A stretch of DNA of 64,000 nucleotides from Candidatus Ancaeobacter aquaticus (lineage in GTDB: Bacteria > Auribacterota > Ancaeobacteria > Ancaeobacterales > Ancaeobacteraceae), in the NCBI GenBank assembly GCA_030765405.1, contig JAVCCP010000040.1, forward strand, positions 62,001-126,000, given 5' to 3'. Both the position numbers and the translations under genes were made by a program. The notes under the pieces were generated by a model that searched no databases, was not told the origin of the DNA, and saw only the letters and a program-made list of their open reading frames with translations. Of this stretch, positions 11,801-18,101 are shown piece after piece. How positions within the stretch are numbered: position 1 is the first letter of the stretch; each line of letters begins with the position of its first letter.

Positions 11801-13338
11801 ATATCCTCAAGGTATCACCATGGATTATGTTGCCTGGCCAAGTTGAAGAAGTATGGGGTAATTTTATGCCGATAACAGAAGAAAACCCGTATGGTGACTT
11901 GATCGTTAGTTTAACCGGTGAACAAGTGATGACACCATCTGGGGGTGGTATGAATCCAGAGCAAAGAAGAAAACTTCTTGATGAAGGCATCTATAACGGA
12001 ATAAAGACGGCACTTGTAACTGCTATTGATAATTTCAGAAATAATAAGGATCATAAGGATCAATGGAAGAATGATTTGCGTTGGGCGATGAGTGAAGTCA
12101 GCGGAAATCTTCCTGCTACACAGAAAATGAAATACCTACCAGCTTTAGTATCAGTTCTCGATGAGCTTGCTCGTGAAAGTGAAAGAGGGCAGAATTATGT
12201 TGACTCACTATATAATGATATGCTTCCAGAATACATAAGCGAGGAAGAGGCAAAAATTGCACAAGCGGGCGTGACCTCAGGTTTTAAGGCGCAAATAACT
12301 GAACAGATAGATGTTGCCAAAGCGGTACTTGCAGCGCGGGCTTTTGCTGATAGTATCATGGGGAATGTTGATGCAGTAGATGTCGTCGATAGGAAGGTAA
12401 TTATCAGTACAATTCTCAAGGATGCTGAAGTTTCAGGTGTTACAGTGAAACTGCCGCCTGACGAAGGGGAAGTTATTATCGGTAAGGGGCAACCGATAGA
12501 AAACTTTACAATTGAAGGTGACCTTGTTAATAAGGAAACGATTTCAAAGCTGCTTATGGAACTTACTGCGAGAAAAGATATTATTGAAAATGATCTTGGT
12601 CTTAAGCAGATCATGGAGATGGGTGAAAGTCCGAATGTTGATCAGCTTAATATTTCGCTAGACTTGATTGCGGAATACGACGCAAGGAATAATGAAATAC
12701 GTAACCGCGGTATCGGTTTTAATAAAATACTGAATAAGCTTGTCAATATGGGTGTTCATGTGAATATTGTAGTTGATCTTCAGAATGAAAATATTTCAAA
12801 AAAGATTAATGAAAAAGGAGAGCTTGAAGCAAGAACCGAAGAAGAAAAAGAGAGTATAGAGAATCAAATAAAAGCTCTTGTAAATGAGATTTTGCTTAAA
12901 TCAGAGGGTATTGACGAAGCTATGATAAATAAATTAAACAAACGTGAAAAAGGTCAAGTTGAGATTGTACTGGCTAAAGATGTTGAAAAAGCGATCGCTC
13001 AAGTGGAAAAGGTAAAGGGTGTTGAGATTCCAAAAGAGAAAAACAGATGGCTTATTGATGCCAAGCAGACAACTTATATCAAAAAATTAGGAAAGGAGAA
13101 GATTCCGTATTTTGTTGGTATGCCGGGTGTTTCTATTGGTGATTTAATATCATTCATAATGACGGTTGATAACCCACTTGATATAGACGAAGTGGTGTTG
13201 GCATTGGACGAACTAGGTTTTACTGAAAAACAAATCAAAGAGTACAGAAAAAATAAGGTAATGCCACCAGTGCGTCAGACAGAAAGTATGCTTAAGTATC
13301 TCTATAATAATCCAAGAGCATTCGAAATTGCGGCATAA
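5812..13338 (+). CDS. giant secreted multi-module protein with TraB/ChaN-like N-terminus
   Basis: A 2508-residue protein with ATG behind a strong GGAGGGTGA ribosome site (5800-5808). The first 40 residues form a signal peptide or anchor (hydrophobic VLIFTIVVLPFTVLS). Residues about 45-480 look like the TraB/ChaN/GumN-type fold: HIQDAH at 70-75, VVAVEGSSG near 99 and VVVTGGFH at 463-470. A segment near 774 has HEMAE followed by His794 and His799, a possible metal site. Residues about 1000-1590 hint at a sugar-phosphate nucleotidyltransferase-like unit: SIDAGDNVLI near 1133, the family-like GSWLDAGD near 1465, then hexapeptide-like beta-helix turns (NVVIKGGIKV near 1521). A beta-sandwich-like part lies near 1890-2000, and helical, charged segments fill the rest. 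It stands alone between its own promoter and terminator. The module assignments are inference from short motifs; no function is established. Confidence 0.82.
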   Translation: MKTLISKLVQTSYKAVLIFTIVVLPFTVLSTQEGYTAEKDSIDITAVRVPEIFGIVKEVHKGTNDKTVFHIQDAHCNFEAQDNNSKILRNFVDNYGIDVVAVEGSSGVIDTAPFSGYPNKKARDDVAFYFMQHGKITGPEYLAITGDRKFTLFGIEDKALYKENYDLFLKSLKFKAEAASRIDELKGIYVSLMNNMYGPELKGFNAKVLEYKDGKIKFTEFAKVLNEYADHMKLDTKKYKNLSLQKETQTIEKQINFDDVEKERGALIDTLSKKLSKDELSDLVTKSLSFRLGRMTSEEYYSHLKDYAKKANISLKDYSNLSKYIEYLNVFAKIDKEKLIDEADQLESAIKDKMFANKTQRELDRLAKDVDILGKLFALKLSIKDYNTFNNNKASFTSKKFLDFARKHAKKYGIFVPKGKNIPIIDNNMDTVDSFYQIATRRDKSLIDNALSVMNKRGQNKIVVVTGGFHTEGIRDQLKRDGYSYMIITPRITKFDVSNPYVDVMTGKETPLEAMLTGTVMQTGTLSPETELDKEKFKKVFTAIAKVNETLQKLETGEAAKDELEFKKRLEKNLKVLNPNKDVVVQYSPQFGIYYFMKDRGTDSWGAIYRIALTGQEAVPTALVGNELPGVTEAVGTLAGEGLALPGYTVKVYAPNATTRERLVVELDGEITAATFGELLNEKRREVIEGLKGQFKTISDQDVPNALKGIIDVIGGTFNLTVVPSNHKINTSQLQIGEKEAYGVSIGSNFVITEEALKSTDPKVVAELVKAAKHEMAEMDELRKGASPDQDVNHKKYAHVLGLMAELGDNEALPARYIEYMDNLLSSGNFLLIKQLADNTDAKIEEIEANPYFKKDEKTRFFAVNTARLIKAYLLNYNSTISGQAQMTQSLVDVMKARSTITDQKVLPLANVFHEYAVKLFQKQDISKQKGYTGAVANYFNNNGCDLRVAEASMSEEEKQELIDKTEPLSPRELGKVRNPTAVFNGKDIENLPDIVKRAIILGEMKPIVFINIKELAGGENFLNYYAKAMNYARELNGNVTFIFSVEKPDQWKQDNPGLMNAQYRIVKFFGEDFYLNSDIVGIPDGGNKTRGLTQSVEKAGEWYVTAQMRMLWACFIDMMSRRLRIPNVNDYVSIDAGDNVLITGGDSVGFDDDGQGNMVKRPISEIYPERDNMLLSGKEALILDPKDMDTFADIVDRIIKDKDLSLSAKIKKARPNEARVLRKNFLETNVLNGKDAEGNVDPDEQKFVDKVQAELSHVFERIAKEKIEQLGAFTTNAKGEIKLFLEKERPIAIMAAAYTDGEGRINKNLFVMLLAKKFMLELFKQAEQNPLPNDILPFEGFYSFFKAFSISLLDKKGYSNAIIDRAKEFKVFYTNDIAVKEKAVRDQLAKKDEKTITKVEKEKEVILKKKPELESQPDVLVDQAISALALNQWAKELAKNKNFKDWFKEFKSVAETTRGVSIEGSWLDAGDVTSYYEVVFDAYINHMKYFRGEKDAVAVDTIDDSELITSPEQKNLFLDNVVIKGGIKVKVNNDTILQNCYFEGPIGTSIALPSGIYMNCRIVLGKDRNVNFNDKSGKVFISGMYFDGTHDVYEYGADINNLSEKDIVKTVVIRGDELYRQLAVRNNKGEVVWIETRVPVTHNPKGITIKQNIVNTDRLVGLLNNPIIRDGLVKKSPEQYTIGDLVYDNAKREVEKRAEKRRDIQKANLLVEAFPQIIYKNVVARISPEFKYVLTFDEFINRVSLRATTERSWWRDNVAPVIDDMFNDKEFLKANLADKLIEDYKANHPEMLDSEKNINESWYGNEMIKGYRLEELQKTVANIRNTEQEEKNKQDIQIEMAKRELEKKFRGPGIAEQFKEEVMPNVPEQFNEIFTDQLFDYFPQYTADEIINGDELPVMSFYFSAIVRDKNGNPIEIEDEEFAKIARSKLRVVIEDEAGEITRIQDIGIVKLADRNEMTGQYDMVLNAPGLKRYKVEFSSNRVKNILAYAGHTGKNILKVSPWIMLPGQVEEVWGNFMPITEENPYGDLIVSLTGEQVMTPSGGGMNPEQRRKLLDEGIYNGIKTALVTAIDNFRNNKDHKDQWKNDLRWAMSEVSGNLPATQKMKYLPALVSVLDELARESERGQNYVDSLYNDMLPEYISEEEAKIAQAGVTSGFKAQITEQIDVAKAVLAARAFADSIMGNVDAVDVVDRKVIISTILKDAEVSGVTVKLPPDEGEVIIGKGQPIENFTIEGDLVNKETISKLLMELTARKDIIENDLGLKQIMEMGESPNVDQLNISLDLIAEYDARNNEIRNRGIGFNKILNKLVNMGVHVNIVVDLQNENISKKINEKGELEARTEEEKESIENQIKALVNEILLKSEGIDEAMINKLNKREKGQVEIVLAKDVEKAIAQVEKVKGVEIPKEKNRWLIDAKQTTYIKKLGKEKIPYFVGMPGVSIGDLISFIMTVDNPLDIDEVVLALDELGFTEKQIKEYRKNKVMPPVRQTESMLKYLYNNPRAFEIAA

Positions 13339-13376
13339 AACAAAACGAAGTATGAACGAAGAGAGACGAAAGACGA

Positions 13377-13410
13377 GAAGCACCCCGATAAATCGGGGTG
13401 CTTCTTTTTT
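13377..13410 (+). terminator. strong intrinsic terminator of the giant gene
   Basis: A 12-bp GC-rich perfect stem, GAAGCACCCCGA (13377-13388) with TCGGGGTGCTTC (13393-13404), closes a TAAA loop and is followed by six T residues. It sits 38 bp after the stop codon. Its core CCCCGATAAATCGGGG belongs to a palindrome seen in several places in the window. Confidence 0.93.
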
Positions 13411-13545
13411 AAATGTATCCCGCTTTGTTATTTTAAGCTCGTAAGCCCCACTCGTTTGTATTATAATGACTAGGTGTTTTGTGCTAGGTTTTAGGTGTTA
13501 AAAGCAAAATGCTTGTTAATTTTTTTGTTTTGTTTTAAATTTTGT

Positions 13546-13569
13546 CTTATAGCATATAGCTTACAGCTT
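13546..13569 (+). repeat. TAGCKTA heptamer array, left arm beside tRNA-Arg
   Basis: Degenerate head-to-tail units of 7 bp (TAGCATA, TAGCTTA, CAGCTTA). It is oriented opposite to the array just after the tRNA (13665-13681), so the tRNA lies in the loop of an inverted pair. Confidence 0.6.
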
Positions 13570-13585
13570 AAAGCTGAACGAAATC

Positions 13586-13657
13586 GCCCCCTTAGCTTAA
13601 CGGATAAAGCACAAGCCTCCGAAGCTTGTGATGGGAGTTCGATTCCCCCAGGGGGCA
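13586..13657 (+). tRNA. tRNA-Arg (anticodon CCG)
   Basis: A full cloverleaf can be drawn. The acceptor is GCCCCCT with AGGGGGC, the D stem GCTT/AAGC, and the anticodon stem CAAGC/GCTTG around the loop CTCCGAA, giving anticodon CCG for Arg. The T loop is TTCGATT. CCA is not encoded. One oddity is an A-C mismatch in the T stem (GGGAG against CCCCC). The gene is flanked by inverted heptamer-repeat arms. Confidence 0.9.
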
Positions 13658-13664
13658 CATCAAA

Positions 13665-13681
13665 AAGCTATAAGCTATAAG
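13665..13681 (-). repeat. TAGCKTA heptamer array, right arm beside tRNA-Arg
   Basis: On the minus strand this reads CTTATAGCTTATAGCTT, the same heptamer as the array at 13546-13569 in inverted orientation. The two arms bracket tRNA-Arg at 16 bp on the left and 7 bp on the right. Confidence 0.6.
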
Positions 13682-13733
13682 TTTTAAACGATAAGTAAAA
13701 ATAAAAGAACAAATTAAAAGAGAAGGGTATATC

Positions 13734-14453
13734 ATGGGACGATGTGATGGAAGAAAAAATAATCAACTGCGATCGGTAAAGATAACAAAAAACTATTTAA
13801 AACAAGCTGATGGATCCTGCCTTATTGAAATGGGAAATACGCGTATTATCTGCGCCGCATCAATTGATGAAGGTGTTCCGCGTTGGTTGAAAAATAGCGG
13901 ACAGGAAAAAGGCTGGATAACCGCTGAATACTCCATGCTTCCCGCATCGACAGGATCTCGTATGCAGAGAGAGTCTTCGCGCGGAAAGGTAAGTGGTCGT
14001 ACACAGGAAATCCAACGGTTAGTTGGAAGATCACTAAGGGCGATATGTGACCTTAAAAAACTGGGTGCAAGAACAGTGTGGATTGATTGTGATGTTTTAG
14101 AAGCTGATGGTGGTACGCGTACAGCTTCAATAACCGGCGGTTTTGTTGCTCTAACGCTTGCGTTACAGAAACTCATTAAGAAAGAAATCATTACTGAGTT
14201 GCCTTTTATTTCTGGGATAGCTGCTGTGAGCGTTGGTATTGTTGACGGTAAACCGATGCTTGATCTCTGTTACGAGGAAGATTCTTCAGCTGATGTTGAT
14301 ATGAATGTTGTTATGACGAGTACGGGAAAGTTTGTTGAAATACAAGGGACTGCTGAAAGTGACCCTTTCAGTGATGAAGAGTTAGATAAGCTCCTTGTCC
14401 TTTCACGTAAAGGTATTAAGGAACTGTTTGCAATTCAAAATAAACTAGTCTAG
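13734..14453 (+). CDS. rph: ribonuclease PH
   Basis: Phosphate-dependent 3'-5' exoribonuclease that trims tRNA 3' ends. The 239-residue length is standard. The start [13 protein letters not shown] matches the usual RPDGR-like opening; further family marks are [26 protein letters not shown] and [19 protein letters not shown], which carries the conserved acidic and phosphate-site residues, and near the end [20 protein letters not shown] and EIQGTAE. The ATG follows an AGAAGGG ribosome site. The gene is 76 bp after tRNA-Arg and is followed by rdgB, a common pairing (RNase PH with the inosine triphosphatase). A heptamer-repeat array lies in the short gap before rdgB. Confidence 0.96.
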   Translation: MGRCDGRKNNQLRSVKITKNYLKQADGSCLIEMGNTRIICAASIDEGVPRWLKNSGQEKGWITAEYSMLPASTGSRMQRESSRGKVSGRTQEIQRLVGRSLRAICDLKKLGARTVWIDCDVLEADGGTRTASITGGFVALTLALQKLIKKEIITELPFISGIAAVSVGIVDGKPMLDLCYEEDSSADVDMNVVMTSTGKFVEIQGTAESDPFSDEELDKLLVLSRKGIKELFAIQNKLV

Positions 14454-14464
14454 TTTTTAACTAA

Positions 14465-14491
14465 TAGCTTATAGCGTATAGCTTATAGCTC
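14465..14491 (+). repeat. TAGCKTA heptamer array between rph and rdgB
   Basis: Four consecutive 7-bp units, TAGCTTA, TAGCGTA, TAGCTTA and TAGCTCA, with clean period. No inverted partner is present in this gap. It ends about 20 bp before the rdgB start. Confidence 0.7.
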
Positions 14492-14511
14492 AGACTGCGG
14501 AGGTTTACTTA

Positions 14512-15108
14512 ATGAGTGAAATTGTTTTTGCAACAAGGAATACAGGTAAAAAGAGAGAATTTGCGTTACTGATGAAGGAGTTTGACCTTACCATCTCCTC
14601 GTTAGATCATTTTAATGATGTGCCGAATGTAGTTGAAGATGGGGCAACGTTTAAAGAAAATGCTGAGAAAAAAGCATTGGAAATCGCGAAGTTTACCAAT
14701 AAATTGACTGTTGCAGATGATTCAGGTCTTGAGGTGTGGGCGTTAGAGAATAAACCTGGAGTGTATTCTAGCCGTTTTGCGGGTGACGCCGCAACGGATA
14801 AAGATAATAATAAAAAGCTTCTTGAAGTTATGAAGAATATTCCTCTAGCACGAAGAGGAGCTTCTTTTAGGTGTGCTATATCTATCGCAACACCTGAAGG
14901 TGTTGTTGGTACTGTAGAGGGATCATGTGATGGAGTGATCGGTTTTGAGGAAAAAGGGTTTAATGGATTTGGGTACGATCCTCTTTTTATCCGTAACGAT
15001 TATGGGAAAACTTTTGCTGAGTTAGAGGATTCGATAAAAAATCGTATAAGTCATAGAGCACGTGCATTTGAAAAAGCTAAAATGATTTTCGAAAGAATAC
15101 TTGGATGA
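14512..15108 (+). CDS. rdgB: dITP/XTP pyrophosphatase (RdgB/HAM1 family)
   Basis: Hydrolyses deaminated purine nucleoside triphosphates (dITP, ITP, XTP) to monophosphates, keeping them out of DNA and RNA. The 198 residues match the family length. Visible motifs are FATRNTGKKREF (substrate-binding S/TxNxxK-type start), the metal and catalytic region VADDSGLEV with Asp69 and Asp70, GVYSSRFAG, GFGYDPLF and the C-terminal SHRARAF. A GGAGG ribosome site lies just upstream of the ATG. It is in the common rph-rdgB order and is 13 bp from the next gene, so rph, rdgB and the TonB-like gene may be cotranscribed. Confidence 0.95.
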   Translation: MSEIVFATRNTGKKREFALLMKEFDLTISSLDHFNDVPNVVEDGATFKENAEKKALEIAKFTNKLTVADDSGLEVWALENKPGVYSSRFAGDAATDKDNNKKLLEVMKNIPLARRGASFRCAISIATPEGVVGTVEGSCDGVIGFEEKGFNGFGYDPLFIRNDYGKTFAELEDSIKNRISHRARAFEKAKMIFERILG

Positions 15109-15121
15109 TTGGTTGTAACAT

Positions 15122-16228
15122 ATGAACAAAAATATTGCGGTTTCACTTGTGTTTTCTTTAGGCATACATTTATCAACGTTTACGTTGGCACGTCATGATG
15201 GACTTTATACTGATCCCCGGCAGCTTATGGCAAGGGCTATGGAAGTCCAGCGGCAGAAAGGGATGGATTTACTCTTTGTTGATACCGTAAAGCAGGAACT
15301 TAAAGGTGGGTCCCCCAGACGAACAAATGTTATTTCAAATAATGATAATGTTGCGCAAGATCTAACCAAAGGAAATCAAGGAAAACGTGGAATATCTCCG
15401 AATGCAGGGAAGCCTTCTAGTGTTAAACAGCTTGGTGATCTTTCGCCGGGTATAGGCAAACAAATGAGTAAACCTAATCCGGAGGTATTAGATGATCTTA
15501 AAGTTGCGCCACAAAAGGCCACAAAAATAGTATCAAAACCTGTTACCCCAGTAAAAAAAGCACATTCACAACCTGATAACAAGACAACAGCAAGAAAGTC
15601 TATTTCCTTCATGGATAAAATAAAACAAATGCAATCAGATGTGGTTCTTCCTGAAGATGTTGCAAAAAAGATAGACAAGATTGTCCGTGAAAAAGCAAAG
15701 GAAGAAGATTTTGTTGCCAAACGCAAAGAAATTGAAAAAACCTGGGAAGAACTTATGAAAAAAGAACGTGAAGAAAAAAAACATTCAAAAGTTTCGCGTT
15801 CACCTCGGTCACAATTGAGGCAGAAAGGAAAAATAGCGATGCTTCCGGGGGATATTAAAAAGATGAGCACAGACAGTGATGACGATGTCGCACGGTTTGG
15901 AGAGATCACTTTTAATGCGAACCAATATGAGATAGGTGAGTACTTTAAAAACCTTAAAGAAAAGATAGAAGATTATTGGCTGCCCTATTTGGCGTTTACC
16001 TATAGTGGCGGGAGTATGTTTGGGAATAAGACGGTTATCCTCTTTAGGGTGTATCCGAGCGGTAAAGTAAAAAACATAAAGGTGCTTGAGCATAAAGGCG
16101 ATGAAGTATTAAAAGATTTCTGTCTTGCGGCGATTGCTAACAATGCTCCTTTTGAGCCTTTACCTCAGGGATTTATTGATGTTACGGGGTATGAGTATCT
16201 GCCAATAGTATTTACGTTTGTATATTAA
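15122..16228 (+). CDS. TonB/TolA-like periplasmic-spanning protein
   Basis: A 368-residue protein built like a TonB-family energy transducer. The N-terminus has a short hydrophobic anchor (IAVSLVFSLGIHLSTF), where the SxxxH pattern is typical of TonB anchors that contact ExbB/ExbD. The middle, about residues 50-260, is long, low in complexity and charged, with Pro/Lys/Ser and a coiled-coil-like stretch near 185-235. The last 95 residues resemble a TonB C-terminal domain: YFKNLKEKIEDYW, ILFRVYPSGKVKNIKVLEHKGDE and APFEPLPQGF. No exbB or exbD is in the window. TolA-like function is an alternative. Palindromic repeat copy A begins 2 bp after the stop. Confidence 0.75.
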   Translation: MNKNIAVSLVFSLGIHLSTFTLARHDGLYTDPRQLMARAMEVQRQKGMDLLFVDTVKQELKGGSPRRTNVISNNDNVAQDLTKGNQGKRGISPNAGKPSSVKQLGDLSPGIGKQMSKPNPEVLDDLKVAPQKATKIVSKPVTPVKKAHSQPDNKTTARKSISFMDKIKQMQSDVVLPEDVAKKIDKIVREKAKEEDFVAKRKEIEKTWEELMKKEREEKKHSKVSRSPRSQLRQKGKIAMLPGDIKKMSTDSDDDVARFGEITFNANQYEIGEYFKNLKEKIEDYWLPYLAFTYSGGSMFGNKTVILFRVYPSGKVKNIKVLEHKGDEVLKDFCLAAIANNAPFEPLPQGFIDVTGYEYLPIVFTFVY

Positions 16229-16230
16229 AT

Positions 16231-16296
16231 TCGTTCATAGTTCACACCCATAAAATTTAAGTAAATTTTTCTGGGTATTGTCCCCGCAGGGGATAG
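16231..16296 (-). repeat. AT-rich palindromic element, copy A
   Basis: The reverse complement of this stretch matches the two copies before der (46193-46260 and 46267-46332) almost base for base over about 66 bp. Each has a small CCCC/GGGG hairpin, an AT-rich near-palindrome around AAATTTA, and a GTGAACGAT-like end. This copy separates the TonB-like gene from the SemiSWEET gene and contains the upstream extension of the latter's frame. Confidence 0.85.
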
Positions 16297-16313
16297 AAAA
16301 AAGAAAGGTAAAA

Positions 16314-16568
16314 ATGGATATAATAAAAATTACAGGTCTTGCAGCCGGAATACTCACTACCGTATCATTTCTTCCACAGATGATTAAAGTACATAGAACA
16401 AAACACACAAAAGATTTATCTCTCTACATGTATTTTATATTTTCTCTTGGTGTAACATTATGGTTTGTCTACGGCATTATGCTTAAGGAATACCCCATCG
16501 TTATTGCTAACTTTGTTGCATTGTTCTTTGCCCTGTATATATTATGCATGAAAATCAAGTACAAGTAG
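16314..16568 (+). CDS. SemiSWEET sugar transporter
   Basis: An 84-residue, three-helix PQ-loop protein that would dimerise to form a sugar uniporter in the inner membrane. The PQ motif is at residues 21-22 in VSFLPQM, followed by the typical KVHRTKHTKDLSLYMY loop and the helices FSLGVTLWFVYGI and IVIANFVALFFALYI. The ATG at 16314 is preferred because AAAGG lies at 16304-16308, five bases upstream; the frame stays open back to 16278, but that part is repeat DNA and adds an unlikely MSPQGIEKRK-type tail. Substrate is not predictable from sequence; sucrose or glucose transport is known for relatives. Confidence 0.9.
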   Translation: MDIIKITGLAAGILTTVSFLPQMIKVHRTKHTKDLSLYMYFIFSLGVTLWFVYGIMLKEYPIVIANFVALFFALYILCMKIKYK

Positions 16569-16593
16569 CAGTTATTCAACGAGTGATGCGGGG

Positions 16594-16878
16594 TTAATAC
16601 ACACTTCTTGTTCTGATAGGTACGTGCGGGTTAGGATCTGATAATTCTTTCTCTTTGTGTTGTATCATCATCTTTTTGTGATATTCACTCGTTGGTGCGT
16701 TCTTTCTGACAACAAAATGAAATACTGCGTAGAGAAGGAATCCGAGAACAATTGCTATGAGTAGAAAATTAAATAGCACAAAACCAAAACCTTTTTTTTC
16801 TCCAAAACCGTATATTTTGTCTCTGTTAGATGTTGATGAGAGAAATGCATTTTTCAATCCTTTGAAAATATTTTTCAT
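16594..16878 (-). CDS. small single-helix membrane protein, unknown
   Basis: I do not recognise this 94-residue product. Residues about 33-55 form one strong transmembrane segment (FVLFNFLLIAIVLGFLLYAVF) after a basic N-terminus, which suggests an inner-membrane protein with a long charged C-terminal tail (KKMMIQHKEKELSD). The start has only a weak ribosome site. It lies 26 bp downstream of another minus-strand small membrane gene, and the two run against the surrounding + genes, so they may form a separate two-gene unit. The next + gene (SemiSWEET) ends only 25 bp away in a convergent arrangement. Confidence 0.5.
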   Translation of the reverse strand: MKNIFKGLKNAFLSSTSNRDKIYGFGEKKGFGFVLFNFLLIAIVLGFLLYAVFHFVVRKNAPTSEYHKKMMIQHKEKELSDPNPHVPIRTRSVY

Positions 16879-16904
16879 ATAAGCATCTTTATACTAGATA
16901 GTTA

Positions 16905-17192
16905 TTAATAAGCTGTTTGTTGTGCTGTATTATGCTCGGATGATTCCATATACAGTGATTTAGACATGTTTGGGATATACTCAGTTATAGTTAAATAAAG
17001 AAATATTGAAAGCAAAATAATAAAAGCTATTACTAATATTTTTGATATAAGCGCTCTTGTTCTGCAGCTTACAAGATACGTGTCATAAAGATCATACATG
17101 AGTATCAGAATCTTGTTATGCCACCAGTGATGAATTTTTTTTATCAAGCTAAACATGCATATATATGTACCATTATTCAGCAATATCATCAA
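16905..17192 (-). CDS. small membrane protein, unknown
   Basis: Not recognised. Up to 95 residues, with a clear hydrophobic segment near residues 50-68 (SKILVIAFIILLSIFLYL) and a polar C-terminus. A shorter version starting at the internal ATG at 17156 (MFSLIKKIHHWW) is possible. No good ribosome site is visible for either start, which lowers confidence. It would be the first gene of a two-gene minus-strand unit with the gene ending at 16594. The unusually high content of Ile, Leu and Tyr is what one expects of a small membrane protein rather than of a random frame. Confidence 0.4.
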   Translation of the reverse strand: MMILLNNGTYICMFSLIKKIHHWWHNKILILMYDLYDTYLVSCRTRALISKILVIAFIILLSIFLYLTITEYIPNMSKSLYMESSEHNTAQQTAY

Positions 17193-17309
17193 TACAAAAG
17201 TAGAAGATCATAAAAACGGCTGATTTTATGCTTGACATGGAACCTGTTGAGTAGCATAATCTTATGTTTTTTGCAATAGTGTCTTTATTAATGTTTGCCG
17301 GGGCGTAAA

Positions 17310-18038
17310 ATGAGTTTTAACTGGGTTGATCTATTGATCGTGCTTATTGTGGTACGCGGTATATATATTGGGATAAAGACAGGTTTGTCGTACGAGTTTT
17401 ACCGGTTCCTAGCACTTATACTTGCGTATTATAGTGCACTTGTTTTTCACTCTGACGGTGCTCGTTTTATTATGTCGCACACACTTATAAAAGAAAAATG
17501 GGCGCATTTGGTTGCTTTTATCGGTATTGCAACGATTGTGTTCCTTGTGGTCATCATAGTTCTTAAAGTGCTTCATAAGATAATGCGCATTGAGTTTGCT
17601 CCAGGGATAAATGGTATTGGCGGGGGGATTATCGGCGGGTTGCGGTCATTTTTTATTGTCTCACTCGTGCTTCTGGCAATATTTTTTGTGCCGTGCAGAT
17701 ACATAAAAAAACAAATATATGATGATTCATATTTGGGCAATTATGCTATTAAATATACGCCGCGGGTGTTTAGTTATGTTTCAAAAAATATTTCAATTAC
17801 GAAATTGATAAAACGTTCGGTAAGGGTTCAAAACATTCGTGATAGAAAAATAAAGAAAAAGGACACGTATAAGGAACCCACGGTGCGTAAAGAGAAAAAA
17901 CCGGATGAAGTCATAAGGAGTACTGCCACGATAGAGACTAAAAGCGATAGTAGTCCGAAGAATGAAGAAGCGACTGTCTATAGTGATGACATTCCATTTA
18001 TAGTTGGTGAAGATATTGAAGAGTATCCTGGTGAATAA
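17310..18038 (+). CDS. CvpA-family membrane protein
   Basis: CvpA proteins are multi-helix inner-membrane proteins, linked in enterobacteria to colicin V production and envelope stress resistance. Here the first 145 residues hold four hydrophobic segments with family marks: NWVDLLIVLIVVRGIYIGIKTG at the start, a central KVLHKIMRIEFAPGINGIGG loop, then GLRSFFIVSLVLLAIFF. The last 100 residues are charged and look disordered. The ATG at 17310 is chosen over the upstream TTG at 17295 because it begins the conserved part and follows a GGGG stretch. It sits alone before a heptamer-repeat array and the NIF3-like gene. Confidence 0.8.
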   Translation: MSFNWVDLLIVLIVVRGIYIGIKTGLSYEFYRFLALILAYYSALVFHSDGARFIMSHTLIKEKWAHLVAFIGIATIVFLVVIIVLKVLHKIMRIEFAPGINGIGGGIIGGLRSFFIVSLVLLAIFFVPCRYIKKQIYDDSYLGNYAIKYTPRVFSYVSKNISITKLIKRSVRVQNIRDRKIKKKDTYKEPTVRKEKKPDEVIRSTATIETKSDSSPKNEEATVYSDDIPFIVGEDIEEYPGE

Positions 18039-18060
18039 TAGGTTGTAAATATATGACATT

Positions 18061-18088
18061 ATCTTATAGCTTACAGCTTATAGCTTGA
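18061..18088 (+). repeat. TAGCKTA heptamer array before the NIF3-like gene
   Basis: Units TATCTTA, TAGCTTA, CAGCTTA and TAGCTTG follow one another at 7-bp spacing. The array ends directly before the AGAAAGGGGG ribosome site of the next gene. No inverted partner is in the gap. Confidence 0.65.
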
Positions 18089-18101
18089 GAAAGGGGGATC
18101 A

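Noticed and set aside
12195-12614. 139-residue open frame on the minus strand inside the giant gene
   Set aside because: Ser/Ile-rich translation of the type that arises opposite Glu/Asp-rich coding DNA; no ribosome site.
13500-13700. CRISPR array from repeated TAGCTTATAG units
   Set aside because: Units are 7 bp, contiguous and degenerate without spacers; no cas gene is present.
15376-15909. 177-residue open frame on the minus strand inside the TonB-like gene
   Set aside because: Produced by the lysine/glutamate-rich, low-complexity linker on the + strand; no start signals.
16278-16313. Upstream start for the SemiSWEET gene
   Set aside because: The added residues are encoded by the dispersed repeat, and the ribosome site fits ATG 16314.
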